Source: Flavobacterium hankyongi
GTDB taxonomy: Bacteria > Bacteroidota > Bacteroidia > Flavobacteriales > Flavobacteriaceae
DNA length: 64,000 nt
Direction of reading: 5' to 3'
Assembly (NCBI RefSeq): GCF_036840915.1
Contig: NZ_CP085725.1
Span: forward strand, 62,001 to 126,000
Made by a program: the position numbers and the translations under genes. The stretch's first letter is position 1, and the number at the start of each line of letters is the position of its first letter. Of the stretch, positions 19,010-28,989 are shown in pieces. The notes below the pieces were generated by a model, which was given only the letters and a program-made list of their open reading frames with translations, did no database searches and had not been told where the DNA came from.

Positions 19010-20409
19010 TACTTACTATACTTCGCTACGGTTTCTTGAACAAGATTTGTATCCCAAACACCAGGAAAAATTTCTTCGAGTAAAAATCTGTTTTTAAAAC
19101 TTTGACGTAAACCGTTATTAAGATGATATAAACCTTTTTCGGTTTCGTTTAGCATTAAGTGTAAACCAGCTAGTCGATACTCAATTTCATATTCGTCAGG
19201 AAAATGATCGCAAGCTTGTAAAAGTGTTTGAATTGCTGCGTCAAATTCACCTAAATATTGTAAAACATTTACCCAATATAACCAAGTTTCTAATTCTGTA
19301 GCACCAAATTCTACAGCTTTTCTATAGCCGTATTCGGCTTCTTCAAATAAATTTAAAGCCTTATTAATGGCTGCAAAGCGTTTCCAGTAAAAACGATTTT
19401 CTCCATCAATAGCAATGGCCTTGTTTACAAAGTATAATGCTTTTTGGAAGTCGTTATGTTTAAAATGATGGTCGGTAATAGCAATCCAACCTTTGTCTAA
19501 CAAAGGGTCTTCATGAACTGTTTTATTGTAGAATTTTAAAGCTTCTGAATCATTACCTAATTTTTCGTAGCACTTACCAATACGTAGTAAAGCATATGAA
19601 GTAGGGTCTTCTAAACGAATCGTTTCGTTGTAATTGTAAATAGCTTCTTCATATCTTTTTAAACGTTCTAGTGATTTTGCTTTTTCCATAAATGCTCCCA
19701 TAAACTGGTCGTCAATTACAGTTGCATAATCAAATGCAATATAAGCTTCTTCGTATTTTTTAATGGTATAGTTTAATCTACCTAACTGATGCCAAGCAAT
19801 TTCACTGTAAGGATTTTTGTCGATGTATTCAGTTAAAAACTCAATAGCTTCTTCGTATTGTTCTAAAAATTCAAAGCAATAAATAACATTATAAAGGCTC
19901 GATTGCTCTTCTGGCTCTTCTTCAAGACATTTTATAAAATTTTCTTTTGCCAATTCCAGTTCATCCATAAAAAGGTATTCCATACCAATTAGGTTGTGAA
20001 CATCAGCATAATCATCAGTATACTTTAAAGCTACTTTAAGCAACTCTACCGCTTTTTCGTGATTATCTCTTTTAGAATAAATATTAGCCTTCTGAATGTA
20101 GATTTCTTCGTTAGTAGGTTCAATTGCGTAAAGTTCATTTAAAAGTTTTTCTGCTGTTTCAAGTTTGTCTTCAAAAATCAGCATTTCTACTTGAACTAGT
20201 TTTAATCCTGTTGATTTTGGATGTTGCTCGAGCGCTAACTTAAGTGCCTTCTTGGCAAGACTCGGTTTTCCAATATCCATGTAATGTAGTATGATATCCT
20301 CGAATTCTTCTGAATCAAAAAACAAAACCTTGTTTGTTTTAAGCATTGATTCAAAACGTGATAAGGATAAATTTCGATCTTCTTCTTCGTGACTCAAATG
20401 CATACTCAT
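19009..20409 (-). CDS. Tetratricopeptide-repeat protein
   Basis: About 466 residues from the ATG at 20409; the longer frame to 20475 adds an unrelated N-terminus. Consecutive 34-residue TPR units run through nearly the whole chain (for example ALKLALEQHPKSTGLKLVQ, AWHQLGRLNYTIKKYEEAY, ALLRIGKCYEKLGNDSEAL). No signal peptide. Such all-TPR proteins are scaffolds; partners are not evident. The end touches the start of the TonB-like gene. Confidence 0.85.
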   Translation of the reverse strand: MSMHLSHEEEDRNLSLSRFESMLKTNKVLFFDSEEFEDIILHYMDIGKPSLAKKALKLALEQHPKSTGLKLVQVEMLIFEDKLETAEKLLNELYAIEPTNEEIYIQKANIYSKRDNHEKAVELLKVALKYTDDYADVHNLIGMEYLFMDELELAKENFIKCLEEEPEEQSSLYNVIYCFEFLEQYEEAIEFLTEYIDKNPYSEIAWHQLGRLNYTIKKYEEAYIAFDYATVIDDQFMGAFMEKAKSLERLKRYEEAIYNYNETIRLEDPTSYALLRIGKCYEKLGNDSEALKFYNKTVHEDPLLDKGWIAITDHHFKHNDFQKALYFVNKAIAIDGENRFYWKRFAAINKALNLFEEAEYGYRKAVEFGATELETWLYWVNVLQYLGEFDAAIQTLLQACDHFPDEYEIEYRLAGLHLMLNETEKGLYHLNNGLRQSFKNRFLLEEIFPGVWDTNLVQETVAKYSK

Positions 20410-20527
20410 TGTTTTTAGAATTATCCTTAATAAAGTTAGGAAACCTTTTAATTTGTTGTTGGCATCGAAAATCAATTGTTGTGAACAATTTAATTAACAA
20501 TTTTAGTGTGATCAGCTCTTATTTTTA

Positions 20528-20625
20528 GTAGCTTTTTCCAGCTTTCGCCAGTCGCTTTTAATTGTCAAGTTCAATAAATTGACTCAACAATTAAAGAGCT
20601 TCAACAAAGGCTCAATCTGGGCTAT
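20528..20625 (-). repeat. Dispersed palindromic element B, downstream of the aminotransferase gene
   Basis: Minus strand starts TAGCCCAGATTGAGCC just after the aminotransferase stop and ends AGCTGGAAAAAGCTACTAAAA. Its inner stem is CTTTAATTGT/ACAATTAAAAG, unlike element A at 17681-17793, although the outer motifs agree. Confidence 0.55.
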
Positions 20626-20627
20626 AA

Positions 20628-21815
20628 CTATAATTCGGCCATCACTTCATTCATAGCTTCAATAATAATGCCACAACCTTCTTTTATTTCTTCATTTGAT
20701 AGGGTTAGAGGAGGAGTTATTCTGATGGCGCATCCTTCAAAGAGTAACCAAAATAAAATAAGCCCTTTCTCCTGACATTTAAAGATTACTTTGTTAGTGA
20801 TTTCAGGACTTTCTGTCATGGCGGCTAGCATTAAGCCTTCACCACGTATTTCTTTTATTAATGGGTGAATCAATAGCTCTCTAAATAGCTTTTCTTTTTC
20901 AATACATTGAGGCATTAAATCTGTCTCTAACAACTCTTGTAATGTTGCCAAACAAGCGGCAGCAATTACCGGATGTCCTCCAAATGTTGTGATATGTCCT
21001 AATTTTGGGTCATGGCTAAGTAAATCCATATATTCAGATTTTGCCATAAAAGCACCAACAGGCATTCCGCCGCCCATACCTTTACCCATGACTACAATAT
21101 CAGGGACAACATCGTAATTTTGAAAACCAAATAACTTCCCTGTCCGACCAAAACCTGGTTGAATTTCATCAAGTATCATTAAGGCTCCAACTTCTTCACA
21201 ACGTTTTTTAACTTTTTGTAAAAAATTATCATGAGGCTGAATAAAACCAGCACCACCTTGAATTGTTTCTAATATTATACCAGCTGTTTTTGTGGTTATT
21301 TTTTGTAAGTCTTCTTCGTTGTTGAAAGTGATAAAATCGACATCAGGAATTAACGGACGGAAAATTTGTTTGCGTTCCTCAAAACCCATAACACTCATAG
21401 AACCCATTGTATTCCCATGGTAAGCGTTAAAACATGAAATTAACTGACTTCTTCCAGTTACACGACGTGCTAGTTTTAAAGCGCCTTCGGTAGCTTCGGT
21501 ACCAGAATTTACTAAATATACTTTCTCTAATGGAGCAGGAGTATTTTCGGCTAATAATTTACATAATTGTACAGACGGATCTTGAGCATATTCGCCATAC
21601 ACCATCACATGAGTATATTTATCCAGCTGATTTACAATGGCTTCACGAACTCTTGGATGTTGGTGTCCTAATGTACATGCTGAAACACCTGCAACAAAAT
21701 CCAAATAAGCTTTTCCGTTAGTATCGTAAATATAGGAACCTTTTGCATGTGAAACTTCCATTCCTAAAGGGTATGGTGAAGTTTGTGCTTGATATTTATA
21801 GAAATCTTTTAACAT
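20628..21815 (-). CDS. Class III (ornithine/acetylornithine-type) PLP aminotransferase
   Basis: About 395 residues from the ATG at 21815 (MLKDFYKYQAQTSPYPLGME); the frame extends to 21986 but that part overlaps the previous gene. Motifs: NSGTEATEGALKLARR (about 105-120), FNAYHGNTMGSMS, ILDEIQPGFGRTG (PLP-binding Asp) and VVMGKGMGGGMPVGAF (Schiff-base Lys near 252). The family includes ArgD, ornithine and 4-aminobutyrate aminotransferases. Exact substrate is not decidable. Confidence 0.85.
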   Translation of the reverse strand: MLKDFYKYQAQTSPYPLGMEVSHAKGSYIYDTNGKAYLDFVAGVSACTLGHQHPRVREAIVNQLDKYTHVMVYGEYAQDPSVQLCKLLAENTPAPLEKVYLVNSGTEATEGALKLARRVTGRSQLISCFNAYHGNTMGSMSVMGFEERKQIFRPLIPDVDFITFNNEEDLQKITTKTAGIILETIQGGAGFIQPHDNFLQKVKKRCEEVGALMILDEIQPGFGRTGKLFGFQNYDVVPDIVVMGKGMGGGMPVGAFMAKSEYMDLLSHDPKLGHITTFGGHPVIAAACLATLQELLETDLMPQCIEKEKLFRELLIHPLIKEIRGEGLMLAAMTESPEITNKVIFKCQEKGLILFWLLFEGCAIRITPPLTLSNEEIKEGCGIIIEAMNEVMAEL

Positions 21816-21867
21816 TTGTTTAAGTATCGATTTGATTATTTGAAAACAAATAAAATTGATTAGGATA

Positions 21868-23565
21868 TTATTTTTTGACTTTCGACGACTTTGGCCTTTG
21901 TACTTTGGCTTTTGTACTTTCGACTTTTTTAGGTTTGTCGTACTCCAATGTTTCCTTAGTCGCTTCCATTGGAAGATCTGGTTCAAGTAATTTTTTCTTG
22001 GCTTCTTCTTGAACTTTAGCGTCTATTTCTAGTTCTTCTTTGGGAAAAATATCAGCTAATGAAAGAATTTGTTCATCACCTCTCCAAATAAATCCTTTTA
22101 ATAGTCGTGCATTTTCAGGAAGTTCATTTTCAGGATAAATGTTTCCATCAACATTAGTGAAAAATGTTATGGTTTCAATTGTATTTCCTTCCAAAATCAT
22201 ATTGATTTTGCTACTTACATTTTTATTAATTCCTATTAGTTCCTGCTTGTCATTTCGCATGTAATAGATAACCTCTGTATTTTTAACCACGTCAACTTCA
22301 TGAAGTTTGTTGTCTTTAAATTTCCCGTACAGATTTTGTCCTTTCACTTGATTATATCCTGTTCCAACTGTATCTTTTGAAACAATAAATGCATTGTTTA
22401 GTACTTTCAAGGAATCTATTCGTTCTGATTTTGCATCAGAAATTAAATGCATTAAATCTCCTGTCATTTGGTTTTTACCGTTCCAAAAAATAGGTTTTCC
22501 AATCATTTGTGTCAGACCTTTTTTCTGATCATAATGAATAGAATCACATTTACCGCTCATATCTTTTTTGTAAAAACGAGCGTTGTTGTATCCTTTAATG
22601 ATTCTTTCTGTAGGTTTTCCTGTTACTACTAATTTTTTAGCATGAAAATAAACAGAGTCTTTTTCGAAAAGAGTAGTTACCAATGCTTTTTTAGTAATAA
22701 ACATGGAATCTTTTTTCTTGTAAACCTCTGCATAATGGCCTTTAACTACAAAGTTGTTTATAGTATCTGTAATTTTTACATTGTTTTTCGCTTTAGCAAA
22801 ATCTTGTTTTCGGTCATAATAAATATCATCACCTTCTATGAGTCGGTCTTTATAAACTATTTTGGATCCTTTCTGGAGTTTTCCTTCATCCTTTTTAGTA
22901 TCATAAAATCCTTTTGTTGTATGAATGGTATTGCTGCTTGAAGTAATGGTGGATGGCCCAAAAACATAGGCATGTCCTGAGTTTGTGTAATAATCTAAAT
23001 GATTAGTTTTAATTGTCTGTCTAGGATTAGTAACTGTTACAGCCGTTTGGAACTGAAACTTTTTTTGTGATAAGTAATATTTACCTGATTTACTAGTCAA
23101 AGTATTTTCTGGATCAGTTATAGTTCCTTGAGAATTATAATAAGCCAGTTGAGAATTACGATCAAAATTAATAGTGTCAGTCACCAAAGTCATTTTTGGA
23201 TCACGCATCACTACATTTCCTGTGGCGTATGCAAACTTTGTATTTCCGTTATATTCTGCATATTTACTGGTCATTGTAAGCGTATCACCTTGAACCATAT
23301 TAACATTTCCAAAAGCTTTAACAAAATTTGCTTTAGTAAAATGATAGGCTTTGTTACAAGTCATACGAACTCCTTCGTGAATGATGCGCACATTTCCAGT
23401 AAGAACAATTGCTCCTGGGACTTCACTTTCTGAAATATCAAAAAAATCTGAGTTTTCTATGATAACTTGTTTACTGTCTTTAGGAGCAGGTTGTGTTTGT
23501 GACCAAATTGGCGACAAACTAAAGAGTAGAGCAATACAAGTAAGTTTAATATATAGTGTATTCAA
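21868..23565 (-). CDS. OstA/LptA-like organic solvent tolerance protein
   Basis: 565 residues with a signal peptide (ending SLSPIWSQ). The body is a long run of beta-strand repeats such as GNVRIIHEGVRMTC, KAFGNVNMVQGDTLTM, AYATGNVVMRDPKMTL and GSKIVYKDRLIEGDDIYYD. This is the OstA_2/LptA jellyroll used by periplasmic LPS-transport proteins. The last 20 residues are a Lys/Ser/Val repeat (KAKVQRPKSSKVKK) from low-complexity DNA. It lies upstream of the aminotransferase gene. Confidence 0.8.
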   Translation of the reverse strand: MNTLYIKLTCIALLFSLSPIWSQTQPAPKDSKQVIIENSDFFDISESEVPGAIVLTGNVRIIHEGVRMTCNKAYHFTKANFVKAFGNVNMVQGDTLTMTSKYAEYNGNTKFAYATGNVVMRDPKMTLVTDTINFDRNSQLAYYNSQGTITDPENTLTSKSGKYYLSQKKFQFQTAVTVTNPRQTIKTNHLDYYTNSGHAYVFGPSTITSSSNTIHTTKGFYDTKKDEGKLQKGSKIVYKDRLIEGDDIYYDRKQDFAKAKNNVKITDTINNFVVKGHYAEVYKKKDSMFITKKALVTTLFEKDSVYFHAKKLVVTGKPTERIIKGYNNARFYKKDMSGKCDSIHYDQKKGLTQMIGKPIFWNGKNQMTGDLMHLISDAKSERIDSLKVLNNAFIVSKDTVGTGYNQVKGQNLYGKFKDNKLHEVDVVKNTEVIYYMRNDKQELIGINKNVSSKINMILEGNTIETITFFTNVDGNIYPENELPENARLLKGFIWRGDEQILSLADIFPKEELEIDAKVQEEAKKKLLEPDLPMEATKETLEYDKPKKVESTKAKVQRPKSSKVKK

Positions 23566-23646
23566 TGAATAGTATTTTTTGTCAAAATTAAATAAAATAC
23601 GACAACCAAGAATTTTATTAAGAATAATTTATAAAACCTATGCGGA

Positions 23647-25467
23647 TTATTCGATTACAATTTCTTTTAGTTTTTTTCTGTAGGCTTCTAGAATAGCTAT
23701 TTTTGATAGAAAACCATAAAATTTGCCGAATTTTATAACGGGTAAAATTGATTTTTGTGAAGTTTCAAATTTTTGCATAATGCTTTCTATGCTTTCATCA
23801 AAATCAATGCTTACATCTGGCAATTCTACAACATCTTTTATCGGAGTATATTTTACTTGGAACGAATTAAAAATTATTGGTCTGATTTTTTCAAAATCAA
23901 TAAGTCCTATTAACGCAGCATTTTCATCAATTACTGGATAAATAGTTTGTTTTTTTGATGAAAGTAATTCAACTAAATTTTCTAAGTTGCTTTGAAGAGT
24001 AATTGTTTGTATATCAGTATCAATTAAATTTAAAGAGTTAATGCTTTGCAGAATGTTTAAATCTTTATTGCTCGTAAAAACGTCTCCTTTATCTGCTAAT
24101 GCCTTAACATCCATTGAATGTTTTTCAAATCTTTTAGACACTGCAAAACTTACTGAAGAAACAATCATTAAAGGAATCATTAAATTATAACCACCAGTAA
24201 TTTCTCCAATTAAAAATATAGCAGTTAATGGAGCATGAAATAATCCGCTAAGTATGCCAGCCATCCCTACAATTGTGAAGTTTACAACAGGAAGACTTGA
24301 TGATATGCCTAATAATTCTATTGATTTAGATACGAAAAAACCTAAATAAGAGCCTACAAATAAAGATGGAGCAAAATTACCTCCGTTACCGCCACTTCCT
24401 AAAGTAATTCCAGTAGCAACAGATTTTACCAATGCAATAACACCTATGAAAATAAGTAATATCCATTCGTTGGACATATATTTTTCAAGTAAAGTATTTT
24501 CTAATAAACTTTCAGGGTTTGAAGAAGATAATGTTTTGATACTCTCATATCCTTCGCCAAATAATGTAGGAAATAAAAAGATTAATCCTGCTAACATTGT
24601 AGCACCAAAAATGGCTTTGCGGTACGGTTTTTTACTAAAGTGATTAAAGTAATGCTCTACTTTTCTAAATGTTCGCGCATGGTGCACTGAAACAAATCCT
24701 GCTAAAAGACCTAATAAAATATAGTATGGTGTATTGTGAAAGTCGAAATTTTGTTCTCCTTTAAAGTTTAATAAAATGTCATCACTTAATATCATTTGAG
24801 ATACTAAAGATCCTGTTGCCGCCGAAATCATGATTGGAATAAAGGCGGAAATAGTCACATCAGTCAATACAACTTCTATTGCAAATAAAACCCCAGCGAT
24901 TGGAGCATTAAATGCTGCTCCAATACCAGCAGAAACACCACAGGCAAGTAGTAAAATTCTATCTTTTTGAGAGAGTTTATATTTTTGAGCAAAATTAGAA
25001 CCAAACGCGGCACCCGTAATTACAATGGGACTTTCAAGTCCTGCCGATCCTCCTAAACCAACTGTTAATGAACTAGTAAGAATTTGTGCATACATTTGTT
25101 TTCGAGGTACAATTCCTCCTTTTCTGGCAACAGCGTAAAGGATGTTTGAACTTCCTTTTTCTATGCTTCCATCAAGAAAACGTTTCACTACAAAAACAGT
25201 CAATACTATTCCAATGATAGGTAAAATACTATTGGAATAAGGTAACTTTAAGTACTTGTTTATATAATTTGCCCAAAGAAATACATTATGAGCAAAGATT
25301 TTTAATACAATTACTGCCAAAGCACAAGAAATGGCAACTACCAAACAAGAAAAATAAATGAAATTTCTTTCAGATAATAATTCTTTGACTATAAAAAATA
25401 ACGTTTCAAAGCGTCTTGAAAATTTTCTTAATCTTAGTTGTAGGTATGCTGATATTCTATTGGGCAT
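23647..25467 (-). CDS. ClC-type chloride channel/transporter with CBS pair
   Basis: 606 residues. About eleven membrane helices (residues about 40-440). Selectivity motifs: GSAGLESP around residue 140 (the Glu is the gating Glu of the GxxGxE-P motif) and GSGGNGGNFAPSLFVG around residue 355. The last 150 residues form two CBS domains (SLEDLVELLSSKK-like unit with TIYPVIDENAALIGLIDF, then SILPVIKFGKFYGFLSK), which may sense nucleotides. Moves Cl-, alone or against protons. Confidence 0.92.
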   Translation of the reverse strand: MPNRISAYLQLRLRKFSRRFETLFFIVKELLSERNFIYFSCLVVAISCALAVIVLKIFAHNVFLWANYINKYLKLPYSNSILPIIGIVLTVFVVKRFLDGSIEKGSSNILYAVARKGGIVPRKQMYAQILTSSLTVGLGGSAGLESPIVITGAAFGSNFAQKYKLSQKDRILLLACGVSAGIGAAFNAPIAGVLFAIEVVLTDVTISAFIPIMISAATGSLVSQMILSDDILLNFKGEQNFDFHNTPYYILLGLLAGFVSVHHARTFRKVEHYFNHFSKKPYRKAIFGATMLAGLIFLFPTLFGEGYESIKTLSSSNPESLLENTLLEKYMSNEWILLIFIGVIALVKSVATGITLGSGGNGGNFAPSLFVGSYLGFFVSKSIELLGISSSLPVVNFTIVGMAGILSGLFHAPLTAIFLIGEITGGYNLMIPLMIVSSVSFAVSKRFEKHSMDVKALADKGDVFTSNKDLNILQSINSLNLIDTDIQTITLQSNLENLVELLSSKKQTIYPVIDENAALIGLIDFEKIRPIIFNSFQVKYTPIKDVVELPDVSIDFDESIESIMQKFETSQKSILPVIKFGKFYGFLSKIAILEAYRKKLKEIVIE

Positions 25468-25498
25468 TTTTTTTATTGAAGTAGTACAAATATACGTT

Positions 25499-26680
25499 TT
25501 ATATTTTTTCTTTCAATTTAGTTGTGGGATTAATCATTAATCCAATCATCATAATGATTGCAGTAAGAACAATTACTTGTATTATTAAGGATTTATTAAC
25601 TAGTTCAATTTTTTCGTTAATAGGTATTGATAAGTATAATAAAATTGTAATTAATCCTCTTGGGGCAAAAAATAGTAAAGATTTAGTTGGTAAGGAAAAG
25701 ATCTTTAAAAAGATAAAGCGCACGGCAAAAATGCTTATAGTTATACCAAGCGACCAAATGAAAGTTTCAGAATTTAATAATTCTGAAGTATCAATGAGAA
25801 AACCAAAAAGAATGAAAAATAAAGATCTTATCAAGAAAGTAATTTCGTTGGTTAATTTACTAAGTTCCTTGACTTCTTTATTTAAAATTTCAGTATGAAA
25901 CTTTTTGATATAAGGAATATGTTTTAATTCATCTACATTGCCAATTATCAAACCAAAGAAAAGTATAAAAATTAAAGCAGGTAAATGATATAATTTGGAT
26001 ACAGCGTAAATCAGAATTATGATTAGAATTATTGGAATAAATTTGACATGATTTTTTATTTTACCCAATAAATAAGTTAGAAGAAGTGTTGATGCAAAAG
26101 AAATAATAATCATCAAAAGGAACTCAAAAACAAAGTATCCGAAAGATTTTGTTCCAAAATCAGTATTTAATGCTACAAAATTGAAAAGAATGACTCCAAA
26201 AATATCAGAAAGACTACTCTCGTATGTTATAAATTCTTTTTCACTAGAAGGTATATTTTTAGCACTTGGTATAGCGATAGCGCTACTTATTACGCTAATA
26301 GGAAAAATATTGGTGAGAGCAGTTTTTAAAGGGATGTTATAGTAGTAACCCATTAAATAAGCTATTCCAAAACTAAGAACTAGTATTGGCAGTAAGGCTA
26401 CAACTACAGATTTTTTTACGATATTTAGTTTAGATGAATTAAATTCCAGTTCTAATGAACCTTCTAACACAATTAAAATTAATCCTATTGTTCCAAGTAT
26501 TGGTAAAACATTAGATAAATCAGGGAAATTAATTTCTAATACTATGGTGCTTTGTTTTGTTAACCAGCCTAAAAGGAGTAATATAATAACAGATGGTATT
26601 TTGGTTTTTGAAGATGTAACATCAAATAGGTAGGCAATTAATAGTAACGAACATAGTGTAATAATTATGGCGGAAGTCAT
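25499..26680 (-). CDS. CPA-family cation:proton antiporter
   Basis: 393 residues with eleven or twelve membrane helices and no cytoplasmic tail. Features: PSVIILLLLGWLTKQS near the N-terminus, ISVISSAIAIPSAKNI (about 130), FVTYESSLSDIFGVILFNF-like helix with the acidic residue, and FFAPRGLITILLY near the C-terminus, as in NhaP/KefB-type exchangers. Likely exports Na+ or K+ in exchange for H+. It lies directly upstream of the ClC gene, fitting a joint ion-balance role. Confidence 0.85.
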   Translation of the reverse strand: MTSAIIITLCSLLLIAYLFDVTSSKTKIPSVIILLLLGWLTKQSTIVLEINFPDLSNVLPILGTIGLILIVLEGSLELEFNSSKLNIVKKSVVVALLPILVLSFGIAYLMGYYYNIPLKTALTNIFPISVISSAIAIPSAKNIPSSEKEFITYESSLSDIFGVILFNFVALNTDFGTKSFGYFVFEFLLMIIISFASTLLLTYLLGKIKNHVKFIPIILIIILIYAVSKLYHLPALIFILFFGLIIGNVDELKHIPYIKKFHTEILNKEVKELSKLTNEITFLIRSLFFILFGFLIDTSELLNSETFIWSLGITISIFAVRFIFLKIFSLPTKSLLFFAPRGLITILLYLSIPINEKIELVNKSLIIQVIVLTAIIMMIGLMINPTTKLKEKI

Positions 26681-26759
26681 ATTTTTTATGATTTAGGACT
26701 TCAATGTAAAGAAAATTATTTAAAAAAGAAAGACTCAGAATTTATCTGAGTCTTATGAA

Positions 26760-28483
<1,724 letters not shown>

Positions 28484-28486
28484 TAA

Positions 28487-28948
28487 TTATTGTTTTTTTG
28501 TAGCGTAAAAATAAAGAGAGTGGTTTTGTATTTCAATACCAAAAATTTCTTCCATGGTTTGTTTGATGGTTTGAATTCTTGGATCACAAAATTCGATTAC
28601 TTCTCCAGTATCGGTCATAATGATGTGGTCATGTTGCTTATCAAAATATGATTTTTCGTAATGAGCTTGGTTTTGTCCAAACTGGTGTTTACGAACCAAT
28701 CCACAATCTAAAAGTAATTCTATAGTATTATATAAGGTCGCACGAGATACACGATAGTTTTTATTTTTCATTTTGATATACAAATTTTCTATATCAAAAT
28801 GTTCTTCGCTATCGTATATTTCCTGAAGTATAGCATAACGTTCAGGAGTTTTTCTGTGACCTTTTTCTTCAAGATACATTGTAAAAACATTTTTTACAAT
28901 TTCCTGATTTGTAGTATTATCAGATGATATTTGTGTCATATCCGGCAA
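28487..28948 (-). CDS. fur: Fur-family transcriptional regulator
   Basis: 153 residues. Winged-helix part [26 protein letters not shown] and [21 protein letters not shown] (about 20-80), then the metal-binding part [15 protein letters not shown] (about 108-122). The HxH ligand is kept, but the CxxC structural zinc site seen in many Fur proteins is replaced by MTDT. Likely senses Fe(II) or a related metal and represses uptake genes. Confidence 0.9.
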   Translation of the reverse strand: MPDMTQISSDNTTNQEIVKNVFTMYLEEKGHRKTPERYAILQEIYDSEEHFDIENLYIKMKNKNYRVSRATLYNTIELLLDCGLVRKHQFGQNQAHYEKSYFDKQHDHIIMTDTGEVIEFCDPRIQTIKQTMEEIFGIEIQNHSLYFYATKKQ

Positions 28949-28989
28949 AGATAATTTTTTTGTTTTGAGTATAAAAGTTTATTAGAAAC

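Noticed and set aside
21816..21986. N-terminal extension of the class III aminotransferase
   Set aside because: The extra 57 residues overlap the end of the OstA-like gene, are Lys-rich and unrelated to the family; the ATG at 21815 starts the conserved domain.
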